From Coxiellaceae bacterium (GTDB lineage: Bacteria; Pseudomonadota; Gammaproteobacteria; Coxiellales; Coxiellaceae): DNA of 5,240 nt. Under the pieces are notes generated by a model that saw nothing but the letters and a program-made list of their open reading frames with translations, did not search any database and was not told the DNA's origin. The position numbers and the translations under genes are program-made. The stretch spans positions 1 to 5,240 of the forward strand of contig JABABC010000155.1 of assembly GCA_014238445.1 (NCBI GenBank), read 5' to 3'. Of the stretch, positions 1 to 5,191 are shown in pieces (positions within the stretch are counted from its first letter, which is position 1; every line of letters begins with the position of its first letter).

Positions 1-498
1 GAAATTTTGGCTATAGCCAAATAGGGTATGGTGATGGGGTAGGGTGTGTGCGGCGATAGAACCAAAAACCAGGGCAATAACAGGCAGCAACAGGCTTCGA
101 GTGCCAGATTTAATGATTTGTACCGCAGCAAAGAGCTGCGTACCAATGCCAAAATAGTCTTGATATTGCTTAAAGCCCTCTAGATCTATCTTGTGGTAGA
201 TATAATACATGGCAAAGAAAGCAAGCCCAATGCCAATGAGGTTTCCAATAATGGGCCTGACAGCGAACATGCGAGATAGACGGTCGATTAAAACATCCAC
301 CGCATGGCGTGTACGCCTTTTTGTTTTAAGTACCTTATATTGATCGGGCTCTTGCATAGCCCCATCAAATTCGTTTGGTTCTTTGAGTGTGCGGAGCTCC
401 TCATGTAATCGGTCGAATTCCGCCTGTTGCTTGGCATCGGCGACTTGTTGTTTGAGTTCTTCAAGAGTTGGTGATGGTGTTAGGCTGTCTTGGCTCAT
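1..498 (-). CDS. Membrane protein of unknown function, third gene of the tra operon (3' end beyond window)
   Basis: I do not recognise this protein. The frame is open from an ATG at 498 to the window edge, giving 166 residues and no stop. Residues 1-80 are hydrophilic, with a probable coiled coil at about 11-40 (LEELKQQ...LHEELRTLKE) and a basic patch KTKRRTRH at 58-65. Two hydrophobic stretches follow: about 82-102 (RPIIGNLIGIGLAFFAMYYI) and about 135-153 (SLLLPVIALVFGSIAAHTL). This suggests an inner-membrane protein with a long cytoplasmic N-terminus. Its start lies 8 bases after the traD stop. An AGGA that overlaps that stop codon serves as ribosome binding site, so it belongs to the traC-traD operon. 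In Ti plasmids this position is held by traG, the VirD4-type coupling protein. A coupling protein normally begins close to its membrane helices rather than after about 80 polar residues, so I do not assign it. The Walker motifs that would decide lie outside the window. Confidence 0.75.
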   Translation of the reverse strand, partial: MSQDSLTPSPTLEELKQQVADAKQQAEFDRLHEELRTLKEPNEFDGAMQEPDQYKVLKTKRRTRHAVDVLIDRLSRMFAVRPIIGNLIGIGLAFFAMYYIYHKIDLEGFKQYQDYFGIGTQLFAAVQIIKSGTRSLLLPVIALVFGSIAAHTLPHHHTLFGYSQNF

Positions 499-506
499 AA
501 TAGTTC

Positions 507-773
507 CTAATCTATGAAGGCGATTTCGCCTTTGTTTTTAAAAAGGTCAACGTTTTTGGCATCTTGGTCGATTAATGCAACAGCGTCGAGTAGGGCACCT
601 AAGATGACAGATTTAGGGTATTGATCTAACCCCGCTTTAACAATGAGGCCTCCCAGTTCAATCTTGCGCCGCGTCTCAGCCTTTCTTTGCTTAACCTTTT
701 GGAGCGCTAAATGGCGCTCCATGCGTGTTAGCGCCGCTTCTGCAGCAACAATTTTTTTAAGTGTGTCGCTCAT
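507..773 (-). CDS. traD: Conjugal transfer protein TraD (Ti-plasmid type)
   Basis: A small accessory protein of 88 residues, matching the TraD family that sits beside traA and traC in Ti-type transfer regions. It should not be confused with the F-plasmid coupling protein of the same name. The signature is at residues 34-50, TRRKIELGGLIVKAGLD, followed by LGALLDA at 58-64; this core is highly characteristic of the family. Residues 1-33 are helical and charged. The ATG (771-773) overlaps the traC stop as ATGA. The preceding bases offer only a weak GGCGAG-like ribosome site, so translation is probably coupled to traC. Family members are thought to assist DNA processing at oriT together with TraC and the TraA relaxase, but the precise biochemical role is not established. 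The family call is secure; the role is inferred from context. Confidence 0.88.
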   Translation of the reverse strand: MSDTLKKIVAAEAALTRMERHLALQKVKQRKAETRRKIELGGLIVKAGLDQYPKSVILGALLDAVALIDQDAKNVDLFKNKGEIAFID

Positions 774-964
774 AAATTGAGCTCGCCGGCTATTTTCTTG
801 AATTGTTGGGCAAGCTCATTATCACTGATTTCGTGTAGACCAAAGGACGCAGCGAGTTTGCCAATTTCGATAAGTCGTTTTTGTCGCAGTTGTTTGAGTT
901 TAGATTGTGCTTTTTTAATCTTGTCTTGAAGCTCGTTTGCTTTTTGAACGGATGATTTTGACAT
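770..964 (-). CDS. traC: TraC-like relaxosome accessory protein
   Basis: A 64-residue basic helical protein. The first half (about 7-32) is a Lys/Gln-rich probable coiled coil. It leads into IEIGKLAASFGLHEISDNELAQ (split across 32-53), which resembles the ending of Ti TraC proteins, where a helix is followed by IG-xxA-xxxGL and a D/E-rich turn. It is the first gene of the leftward operon and overlaps traD by four bases. I chose the ATG at 964 rather than an upstream in-frame start at 1018. The 964 start has a strong AGGAAAGGA ribosome site three bases before it, while the longer version would begin inside the promoter. The expected role is DNA binding near oriT to help the TraA relaxase. The protein is shorter than Agrobacterium TraC (about 98 residues). 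The assignment rests on position and general pattern more than on an exact motif. Confidence 0.72.
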   Translation of the reverse strand: MSKSSVQKANELQDKIKKAQSKLKQLRQKRLIEIGKLAASFGLHEISDNELAQQFKKIAGELNL

Positions 965-967
965 GAG

Positions 968-976
968 TCCTTTCCT
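968..976 (-). promoter_or_regulatory. Ribosome binding site of traC
   Basis: On the minus strand AGGAAAGGA lies three bases before the ATG at 964, with its first AGGA at about 8-9 bases. This purine-rich block decides the traC start. The next in-frame upstream start at 1018 has no such element. Confidence 0.75.
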
Positions 977-989
977 ATATTGGATTTTA

Positions 990-1018
990 ATTATAACGAG
1001 GTTTTTCAAAAATATCAA
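990..1018 (-). promoter_or_regulatory. Sigma70-type promoter of the traC-traD operon
   Basis: Read on the minus strand, TTGATA (1018-1013) is followed after exactly 17 bases by TATAAT (995-990). This is five of six matches at -35 and six of six at -10, with ideal spacing. The transcript would start near 983 and carry a leader of roughly 20 bases before the traC ATG. The spacer and -35 lie in an inverted repeat, GTTTTT (1001-1006) and AAAAAC (1017-1022), which could be an operator. Confidence 0.75.
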
Positions 1019-1039
1019 AAACGAAAAGTAACATTTAAT

Positions 1040-1096
1040 CCCTTATAAGATTTATTTAAATTGTTAAGGGCGCAATATACATTGCAAAAGCAATGT
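1040..1096 (+). other. Candidate origin of transfer (oriT), Ti/MOBQ type
   Basis: The gap between the divergent traC and traA genes is where Ti-type oriT lies. At 1065-1080 the sequence reads TAAGGGCGCAATATAC, closely resembling the Ti-plasmid nic region (AAGGGCGCAATTATAC as I recall it). It also fits the broader MOBQ nic pattern TAAGtGCGC seen in RSF1010. Directly after it is a perfect hairpin, ACATTGC (1079-1085), loop AAAA, GCAATGT (1090-1096). On the other side CCCTTA (1040-1045) pairs with TAAGGG (1065-1070), so the nic block is also one arm of a second inverted repeat. The nick is expected at or within GCGC (1070-1073) on this strand. Position, motif and structure agree; function is inferred. 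Confidence 0.75.
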
Positions 1097-1111
1097 GTTA
1101 GTTTGTGGATC

Positions 1112-3697
1112 ATGGCAATTGCATTTTCAAGAGTCTCAATCCATTCAAGAAGTAAAGGACACAGCGCCGTAGCCGGCGCCGCCTATCGCGCAGGCATCGC
1201 ACTGTTTGATGAAAGGAGTGGTGAAACCTATGACTTCACCCAAAAATCTGAAGTCAGTTTTTCGCAAATCCTATTACCCGAAGGGGCGAGTGAACAATAC
1301 CTAGACCGTGCCTTTTTGTGGAATGCCGTAGAGCGTGCAGAGAAACGCAAAGATGCTCAATTAGCAAAGGACGTTGTGCTCGCATTGCCTAAGGAAATTA
1401 GCCGAGAGCTTCAAATTGATCTCGCTTTGCAATTCGCACAAGACCATTTTGTGCGTCATGGCTTGGTGGTGGATGTGGCCTTGCATGACCATGAAAGTGG
1501 CAATCCCCATGCTCATCTGTATGTGACCACTCGCCGGTTGATTGGAAATACCTTTGGTCAAAAAGCACGTGATCTTAATCCTGAATTTGCCAAGGGTAGG
1601 GTGGCGAGTCAGGACTACTGGGGTGAGAAATGGCGTGATCAACAGAATGCTTTTTTTAAATCTCAGGGGATTGATATTGAGGTGGATGCGAATCATCTCA
1701 TTAGCCAACGCCATGAAGGTCGTGTTCGAGGCGGAGAGGCGCATTATTTGCGTCAGGAGAATCGAGATCGTAGAGCGGCATCCGTCGATATCGCATTAAA
1801 CGATCCTGCGAGTGTGCTCAACGTCTTGTCTCGACAACAAGGTGTGTTTACTGAACGGTCTCTTGGGTCATTGTTACTCAAAAATACCGATTCGATGTCG
1901 CAATACCAAGAAGCGCTTAAAGGTGTGATGTCTCATCCAGACTTAGTGGCTTTAGGTGAGAATGCACAGGGTAGATTGTGCTTTACGACACGCGGCCATT
2001 TTTTACGCGAATGCACCATGCAGCAGCATGCAGAAGCTTTAGTGAGTCGCAGTACCCATGGGGTTAAATCCAGTCATGTGAGAGAGCTGTCTTCGGGTTT
2101 TGGACTCAACCCCGAGCAACAATCAGCGTTGTTTGACTTAGCGAAGCCAGAAGATTTGTCGATTTTAATTGGACGTGCCGGCAGTGGAAAAAGCTTTTTA
2201 ATGAAAGCGGCTCATGAGGCCTGGGTTGCTTCAGGGTATCGTGTACGGGGTATTTCCGTGTCAGGGATTGCAGCTAAAGGATTAGAGCGCAGTTCAGGTA
2301 TGCGTTCTTATACCTTAGCAGCCTTTAAAAAACAGATTGCCTATTCGGACAATCCTGACAGCGTGTTAAATAGCAACGATATCTTAGTGATGGATGAGGC
2401 TGGGATGACAGATACTTATGACATGTCATTGGTGGTTGAGTTGGTCAAGGCGTCAGGGGCTAAGTTAGTGTTGGTGGGCGATGAGGCACAATTGCAACCC
2501 ATAGGCGCTGGAGCACCGCTTCGAGCATTGGTGGAAGCGGTCGGATTTTCAGAACTCTCGTCGATATTGCGGCAAAGTGATGAGAATGATCGTGCGGCGA
2601 GTCAGGCTTTAGCGAGAGGTGAGGTTAAACACGCATTGAGTCATTATGAGAACAAAGGGGCTATTCACTGGGGACAGACTGAAAAAGAGACCCAGAGCAA
2701 GCTCATTCGATCGTGGTCACAAGGCTTAACGATAGACTCACTGGAGCATCGTTTAATCTTGGCGCATCGCAATGTGGATGTGGATGCACTCAATGAGTTG
2801 GCACGCGATTGCGCTAAAGCTAAAGGGTTAGTCTCAGCGGATGAATACACGTATGAGGGATTCGAAGGGAAAGTGTGTCGTTTGTCAGCAGGCGATCGTT
2901 TGTTGTTTAGAAAAAATGACACAGCGATGGGTGTTGCCAATGGCGAGTTTGCGACAGTGATACAAGCCAGTAAAGATCGCATCGAGGTCTCGATGAATCA
3001 GCGCAAGATTGTGATTGATCCTAAAGCTTATTCGCAGTTTTCTCTCGGCTATGCTGCGACAGTACACAAGGCACAGGGTATTACTGTGAATGAAGCCTTT
3101 GTCTATGTCGGTGGTGCTGGTTGGAACAAGCATTTGAGTTACGTGGCAATGACACGTCACAAAGACACCTTAGCCTTGTTTGCAAACAAGGAAGAACATG
3201 GAGGAGAAAGAGGCTTACAATACGCCTTAGGTCGAATGGAAACCAAAGACAATGTGTTAGATTTTCCATTAGCGTTTTCTTTACGGCGCGGGTTTAGTGT
3301 TGAAAATGTCTTGGCGCGTTGTTTAGAAAAGTTGACAGGCTTTAAAGAGAGTATTCAATCGGCGTGGCAGAAGATCGCAGAGTTTGACAAGCGTGAGCCT
3401 CAAAAAGACAATCAAACACCGAAAGACCCATCGCAGTCATCCGATAAGCTTTGCTGGGAATCCATCAAAGGTGTTAAGCATCGCCATCTAGAACAGTTAC
3501 GAATGATTGATGAGCGATTAGACAAAGCCAGCCCTGCCAGCAAGCAACGATTAGGCCGTGAGTATCGATCACTCATAGCTAAAGTGGTTGCTAATCCAAG
3601 GCTCATGGAGAGCATTAAAAAGCAATCATCTGCAGCGCATGATCACCTGAAAACCCTTCAAAAAGCGCATGAAAAAGACCAGGGCAGGGATCGTTAG
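1112..3697 (+). CDS. traA: Ti-type conjugative relaxase-helicase TraA (MOBQ)
   Basis: A bifunctional enzyme that nicks oriT, attaches to the 5' DNA end and unwinds the strand for transfer. It has 861 residues from the ATG at 1112. Relaxase domain, about 1-230 (MobA/MobL family): the likely catalytic tyrosine is Y25 in AAYRAG, and the metal-binding histidines lie in HDHESGNPHAHLYVTTR (H133 and H135 in PHAH). Helicase domain, about 325-690 (SF1, TrwC/RecD-like): Walker A GRAGSGKS 354-361, Walker B VMDEAGM with D428-E429, motif III VGDEAQLQP 455-463, HKAQG 652-656 and YVAMTR 677-682. No key motif is missing. The last 150 or so residues are charged and helical without a clear domain. The total is shorter than Agrobacterium TraA (about 1100). 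I prefer 1112 because MAIAFSRVSIHSRSKGHSAVAGAAYRAG-type openings are the family norm, and a TTG at 1061 would put the coding region inside the oriT. The ribosome site (GTGG) is weak. It is divergent from traC-traD, as in Ti plasmids. Confidence 0.95.
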   Translation: MAIAFSRVSIHSRSKGHSAVAGAAYRAGIALFDERSGETYDFTQKSEVSFSQILLPEGASEQYLDRAFLWNAVERAEKRKDAQLAKDVVLALPKEISRELQIDLALQFAQDHFVRHGLVVDVALHDHESGNPHAHLYVTTRRLIGNTFGQKARDLNPEFAKGRVASQDYWGEKWRDQQNAFFKSQGIDIEVDANHLISQRHEGRVRGGEAHYLRQENRDRRAASVDIALNDPASVLNVLSRQQGVFTERSLGSLLLKNTDSMSQYQEALKGVMSHPDLVALGENAQGRLCFTTRGHFLRECTMQQHAEALVSRSTHGVKSSHVRELSSGFGLNPEQQSALFDLAKPEDLSILIGRAGSGKSFLMKAAHEAWVASGYRVRGISVSGIAAKGLERSSGMRSYTLAAFKKQIAYSDNPDSVLNSNDILVMDEAGMTDTYDMSLVVELVKASGAKLVLVGDEAQLQPIGAGAPLRALVEAVGFSELSSILRQSDENDRAASQALARGEVKHALSHYENKGAIHWGQTEKETQSKLIRSWSQGLTIDSLEHRLILAHRNVDVDALNELARDCAKAKGLVSADEYTYEGFEGKVCRLSAGDRLLFRKNDTAMGVANGEFATVIQASKDRIEVSMNQRKIVIDPKAYSQFSLGYAATVHKAQGITVNEAFVYVGGAGWNKHLSYVAMTRHKDTLALFANKEEHGGERGLQYALGRMETKDNVLDFPLAFSLRRGFSVENVLARCLEKLTGFKESIQSAWQKIAEFDKREPQKDNQTPKDPSQSSDKLCWESIKGVKHRHLEQLRMIDERLDKASPASKQRLGREYRSLIAKVVANPRLMESIKKQSSAAHDHLKTLQKAHEKDQGRDR

Positions 3698-3760
3698 ATA
3701 AAAAACGATTAAAAATCAGCAGGTTAAAGGGTTCGTCAAGTTTATTCTTCATTCTTCTAC

Positions 3761-3766
3761 TATAAT
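3761..3766 (+). promoter_or_regulatory. Probable -10 box of a promoter reading into the small ORFs
   Basis: A perfect TATAAT in the context CTACTATAATAC lies 64 bases after the traA stop. No good -35 is seen at 16-18 bases; the 17-base position reads AAGTTT. It would start transcription near 3773, before the strong ribosome site at 3787-3791, and could serve the small ORF at 3799 and perhaps the downstream cassette. The missing -35 keeps confidence moderate. Confidence 0.5.
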
Positions 3767-3798
3767 ACAAATGTTAAGAATAAAAGAGGAGAAGACCC

Positions 3799-3912
3799 AT
3801 GAGTACAGAAACAATCAACCGGATAGTGGGCAGAGTGCGCACTTACTGTTGTCACGTGACAGACTGCCATGCGACGAGGGGAGCAGGCTGCGATGGGAGA
3901 TGGACAGGGTAG
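3799..3912 (+). CDS. Small cysteine-rich ORF, 37 residues, function unknown
   Basis: An ATG at 3799 is preceded at seven bases by AGGAG (3787-3791, within AAAAGAGGAGAAG) and 33 bases earlier by a perfect -10 box. It encodes 37 residues and stops at TAG 3910-3912. The product starts MSTETINRIVGRVR and continues with four cysteines (C17, C18, C23, C31) and two histidines (H19, H24) in a short tail ending GRWTG. I recognise no family. The expression signals are better than chance, but the DNA inside it is full of palindromes and a nic-like motif. It may therefore be the broken start of an older gene cut by the following repeat, or a chance frame over a DNA site. A longer overlapping frame from an ATG at 3771 is unlikely, because that ATG lies at or before the predicted transcription start. 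Low confidence that a functional peptide is made. Confidence 0.35.
   Translation: MSTETINRIVGRVRTYCCHVTDCHATRGAGCDGRWTG
3831..3861 (-). other. Paired palindromes with an RSF1010-like nic motif (possible second oriT)
   Basis: Two palindromes sit seven bases apart: AGTGCGCACT (3834-3843, 10 bp) and TGTCACGTGACA (3850-3861, 12 bp). Read on the minus strand, the 12-bp palindrome is followed after four bases by TAAGTGCGC (3845-3837). This is the conserved nic core of RSF1010/R1162-type MOBQ origins, and there too an inverted repeat lies just 5' of the core. The arrangement is visible. That it is or was an origin is inference; a 9-base match has a few percent chance of occurring somewhere in a window of this size. 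Confidence 0.35.
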
Positions 3913-3929
3913 ACACTAATATCGGTTGT

Positions 3930-3977
3930 GGTTTTGTCAAAAGTCAGCCGCGCATTGACCCAACCCATTTAATACCA
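3930..3977 (+). repeat. 48-bp direct repeat, left copy
   Basis: This 48-bp block, GGTTTTGTCAAAA then TCAGCCGCGCATTGACCC and AACCCATTTAATACCA, recurs at 5138-5185 in the same orientation with one difference (G here, C there, at base 14). Similarity fades at once to the right and within about four bases to the left. It separates the traA side, with its small cysteine-rich ORF, from the AT-rich cassette. It begins with GG, like many IS ends, and could be a left-over IS terminus. It also contains TTGACC (3955-3960), a possible -35 for the genes that follow, although the matching -10 (ATTAAT, 16-base spacing) is poor. Confidence 0.9.
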
Positions 3978-4004
3978 TTAATTTAGACATTAGGGGGATA
4001 TAAA

Positions 4005-4124
4005 ATGAGCGATAATAATATAAATTTAGAGGCCTGGTATGAAGAAGTTCATACCAATGAACAAATACGAAAACAGGCGATGGAAATAAATGCGCTAAGT
4101 ACTACCTATATGCCTACGTCGTGA
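4005..4124 (+). CDS. Small ORF, 39 residues, translationally coupled to the downstream metalloenzyme
   Basis: The ATG at 4005 follows the ribosome site AGGGGGA (3992-3998) at six bases, one of the strongest in the window. The product has 39 residues. It starts MSDNNINLEAWYEEVHTNEQ (acidic and probably helical), then has a mixed-charge stretch IRKQAMEINA and a polar tail LSTTYMPTS. Its TGA stop at 4122-4124 overlaps the GTG start of the next gene at 4121 (GTGA), a classic stop-start coupling. No family is recognised. The two could be split parts of one protein. However, the downstream ORF begins where family members normally begin, and no slippery sequence is present, so a separate peptide is more likely. 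A small acidic leader-like peptide before a metalloenzyme could be a substrate, a modifier or only a coupling leader; which one is unknown. Confidence 0.6.
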   Translation: MSDNNINLEAWYEEVHTNEQIRKQAMEINALSTTYMPTS

Positions 4125-5071
4125 ATTCATCATCGGCGAACAACTTTATTAATTATGTTTTAAAGCATCGTTATTTTAATGGCGGTGATATTTCGTTGTT
4201 TTATAGTCATGAATATAGAGAAATGTTTGGACTTTCTCCTGCCCTCAAGAATGCACTACCCAATGTAAAAATCCATACATGCTCTATTGAAGAAACGCCC
4301 ATTGAGGAAAGATCTCTTATAGCAAACAAAAGCGATATATGTATTGTTATTTTTAATAAACTCACTTCCATCAAAAAATATGAATACTTTAATAAGAAGG
4401 TAAAATCTTTCATGCAACAGCCAATAGATGATATATTTAAATATATTTTTCTAGTGGATATAAACAATTATTTTGATGAGATATATAGTATTCCTTACTC
4501 AAGAGTTAGTGCTCTCAACCAAGGTATCATAGATCTTGCTAATTTATCTAAAAATATGACTATAACAAGCGAGCTCGGTACTGATCTGCATATCAATCTT
4601 CAATCCTGTGAGCCATGGACGAATCTTGATGGAATTAATCATTGCGATATGCTCCCAAGTGAGGTTGCAACATTTACCCATGACATCAATGGAAAATTTG
4701 TTTTTTGTGGTTTACTGTTAAGCGCTCTACCATTTGGACTTAAATATGGTCTTATTGGGCCTGTCTTCATTTCTATTGAACAAGGAATAATTAAATCACT
4801 TACAACTAAAAACAAAGAACTTGAAAGAGACTTTCTTACCTATCTTGATAAAGCCCCATCACATAGAAATATCGAAGAAATTGGTATTGGAACCAATGAG
4901 GGTCTTAAGAGGCTATATCCTGTTAATGCAGCATTTGCAGAAAGACACCCAGGACTACACCTAGGACTTGGGGGAAAAGAAAAAGGTAGTATCCATTTAG
5001 ACTTAGTTAGCAATGACAGTCAGATTTACTTTGATAATCAGGTGGTGTTTAATAATCGGTTTTTTATATAA
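4121..5071 (+). CDS. M29/AmpS-like metallo-aminopeptidase superfamily protein
   Basis: It has 316 residues, starting at GTG, the first start codon after an in-frame TGA at 4058-4060. There is no ribosome site of its own, so it depends on coupling to the 39-residue ORF. The C-terminal half carries the family pattern: LPSEVATF (E181), EEIGIGTNEG (E253), GLHLGLGG (H280) and SIHLDLV (H292, D294). These match the two Glu, two His and one Asp that bind two metals in M29 aminopeptidases (AmpS/AmpT). Two features are odd. The loop between the two histidine motifs is very short. The tyrosine usually seven residues after the first histidine is E287 here, so ordinary peptidase activity is doubtful. The related dioxygenase NicX uses a different iron set, without H280-type and E253-type residues, which argues against that role. 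Residues 1-150 form a variable domain, with no signal peptide or membrane helix, so it is cytoplasmic. Sampled lines are far more AT-rich (25-38% GC) than traA (45-55%), suggesting separate acquisition. The superfamily is fairly secure, the substrate unknown. Confidence 0.75.
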   Translation: MNSSSANNFINYVLKHRYFNGGDISLFYSHEYREMFGLSPALKNALPNVKIHTCSIEETPIEERSLIANKSDICIVIFNKLTSIKKYEYFNKKVKSFMQQPIDDIFKYIFLVDINNYFDEIYSIPYSRVSALNQGIIDLANLSKNMTITSELGTDLHINLQSCEPWTNLDGINHCDMLPSEVATFTHDINGKFVFCGLLLSALPFGLKYGLIGPVFISIEQGIIKSLTTKNKELERDFLTYLDKAPSHRNIEEIGIGTNEGLKRLYPVNAAFAERHPGLHLGLGGKEKGSIHLDLVSNDSQIYFDNQVVFNNRFFI

Positions 5072-5095
5072 ATGACAAGTCCCTCATTTATGTAA
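5064..5095 (+). terminator. Stem-loop at the end of the metalloenzyme gene, possible terminator
   Basis: ATAAATGA (5068-5075) pairs perfectly with TCATTTAT (5084-5091) around an eight-base loop. The stem extends by one T-G and three A-T/T-A pairs to 5064 and 5095, about 12 pairs in all. It overlaps the TAA stop of the gene. The stem is AT-rich and no T-run follows, so it is either a weak terminator or a 3' mRNA stabiliser. Confidence 0.45.
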
Positions 5096-5137
5096 TGCCC
5101 CCCATTAGTCAAGCCGCCAATAAGGGAGAGTTATTAG

Positions 5138-5185
5138 GGTTTTGTCAAAACTCAGCCGCGCATTGACCCAACCCATTTAATACCA
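5138..5185 (+). repeat. 48-bp direct repeat, right copy
   Basis: This is the second copy of the block at 3930-3977, with 47 of 48 bases identical and the same orientation; the start-to-start distance is 1208 bases. In this copy GTTTTG-T-CAAAAC (5139-5151) is a perfect odd palindrome; the left copy has lost this through its single G/C difference. It lies just outside the 3' end of a possible minus-strand transposase, so it may be the intact outer end of an insertion sequence that continues beyond the window. Confidence 0.9.
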
Positions 5186-5191
5186 ACTGTT

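Noticed and set aside
1361..1744. A 127-codon minus-strand frame opposite the relaxase domain of traA
   Set aside because: It lies wholly antisense to a well-supported coding region, has no ribosome site I can see and resembles no protein; the same holds for other long frames opposite traA (2665-2982, 2885-3160, 3081-3269, 3412-3615) and the plus-strand frame 1542-1799.
3690..3709. Inverted repeat ATCGTT / AACGAT around the traA stop as a terminator
   Set aside because: There are only six pairs with an eight-base A-rich loop, and no T-run follows on the plus strand; too weak to call.
3771..3986. A 71-codon plus-strand frame starting at ATG 3771
   Set aside because: The ATG is only five bases after the -10 box, so it lies at or before the likely transcription start, and it has no ribosome site. 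It also runs through the 48-bp repeat. The 3799 start in another frame has a clear AGGAG.
4110..4130. Programmed -1 frameshift joining the 39-codon ORF to the metalloenzyme
   Set aside because: The frames do stand in a -1 relation, but there is no slippery heptamer near the junction. The GTGA overlap is typical of termination-reinitiation, and the downstream protein starts where its family normally starts.
4207..4467. An 86-codon minus-strand frame opposite the metalloenzyme gene
   Set aside because: It is antisense to a coding region with clear family motifs; AT-rich DNA easily gives such frames.
4121..5071. Assignment as NicX-type 2,5-dihydroxypyridine dioxygenase
   Set aside because: It shares the superfamily HLD motif near the C-terminus, but carries Glu where NicX has an iron-binding His and adds H280; no pyridine-degradation genes are nearby.
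3930..5185. CRISPR array or integron attC sites suggested by the repeated 48-bp block
   Set aside because: There are only two copies, 1.2 kb apart, with no regular spacers, and they lack the paired R/L box architecture of attC sites.
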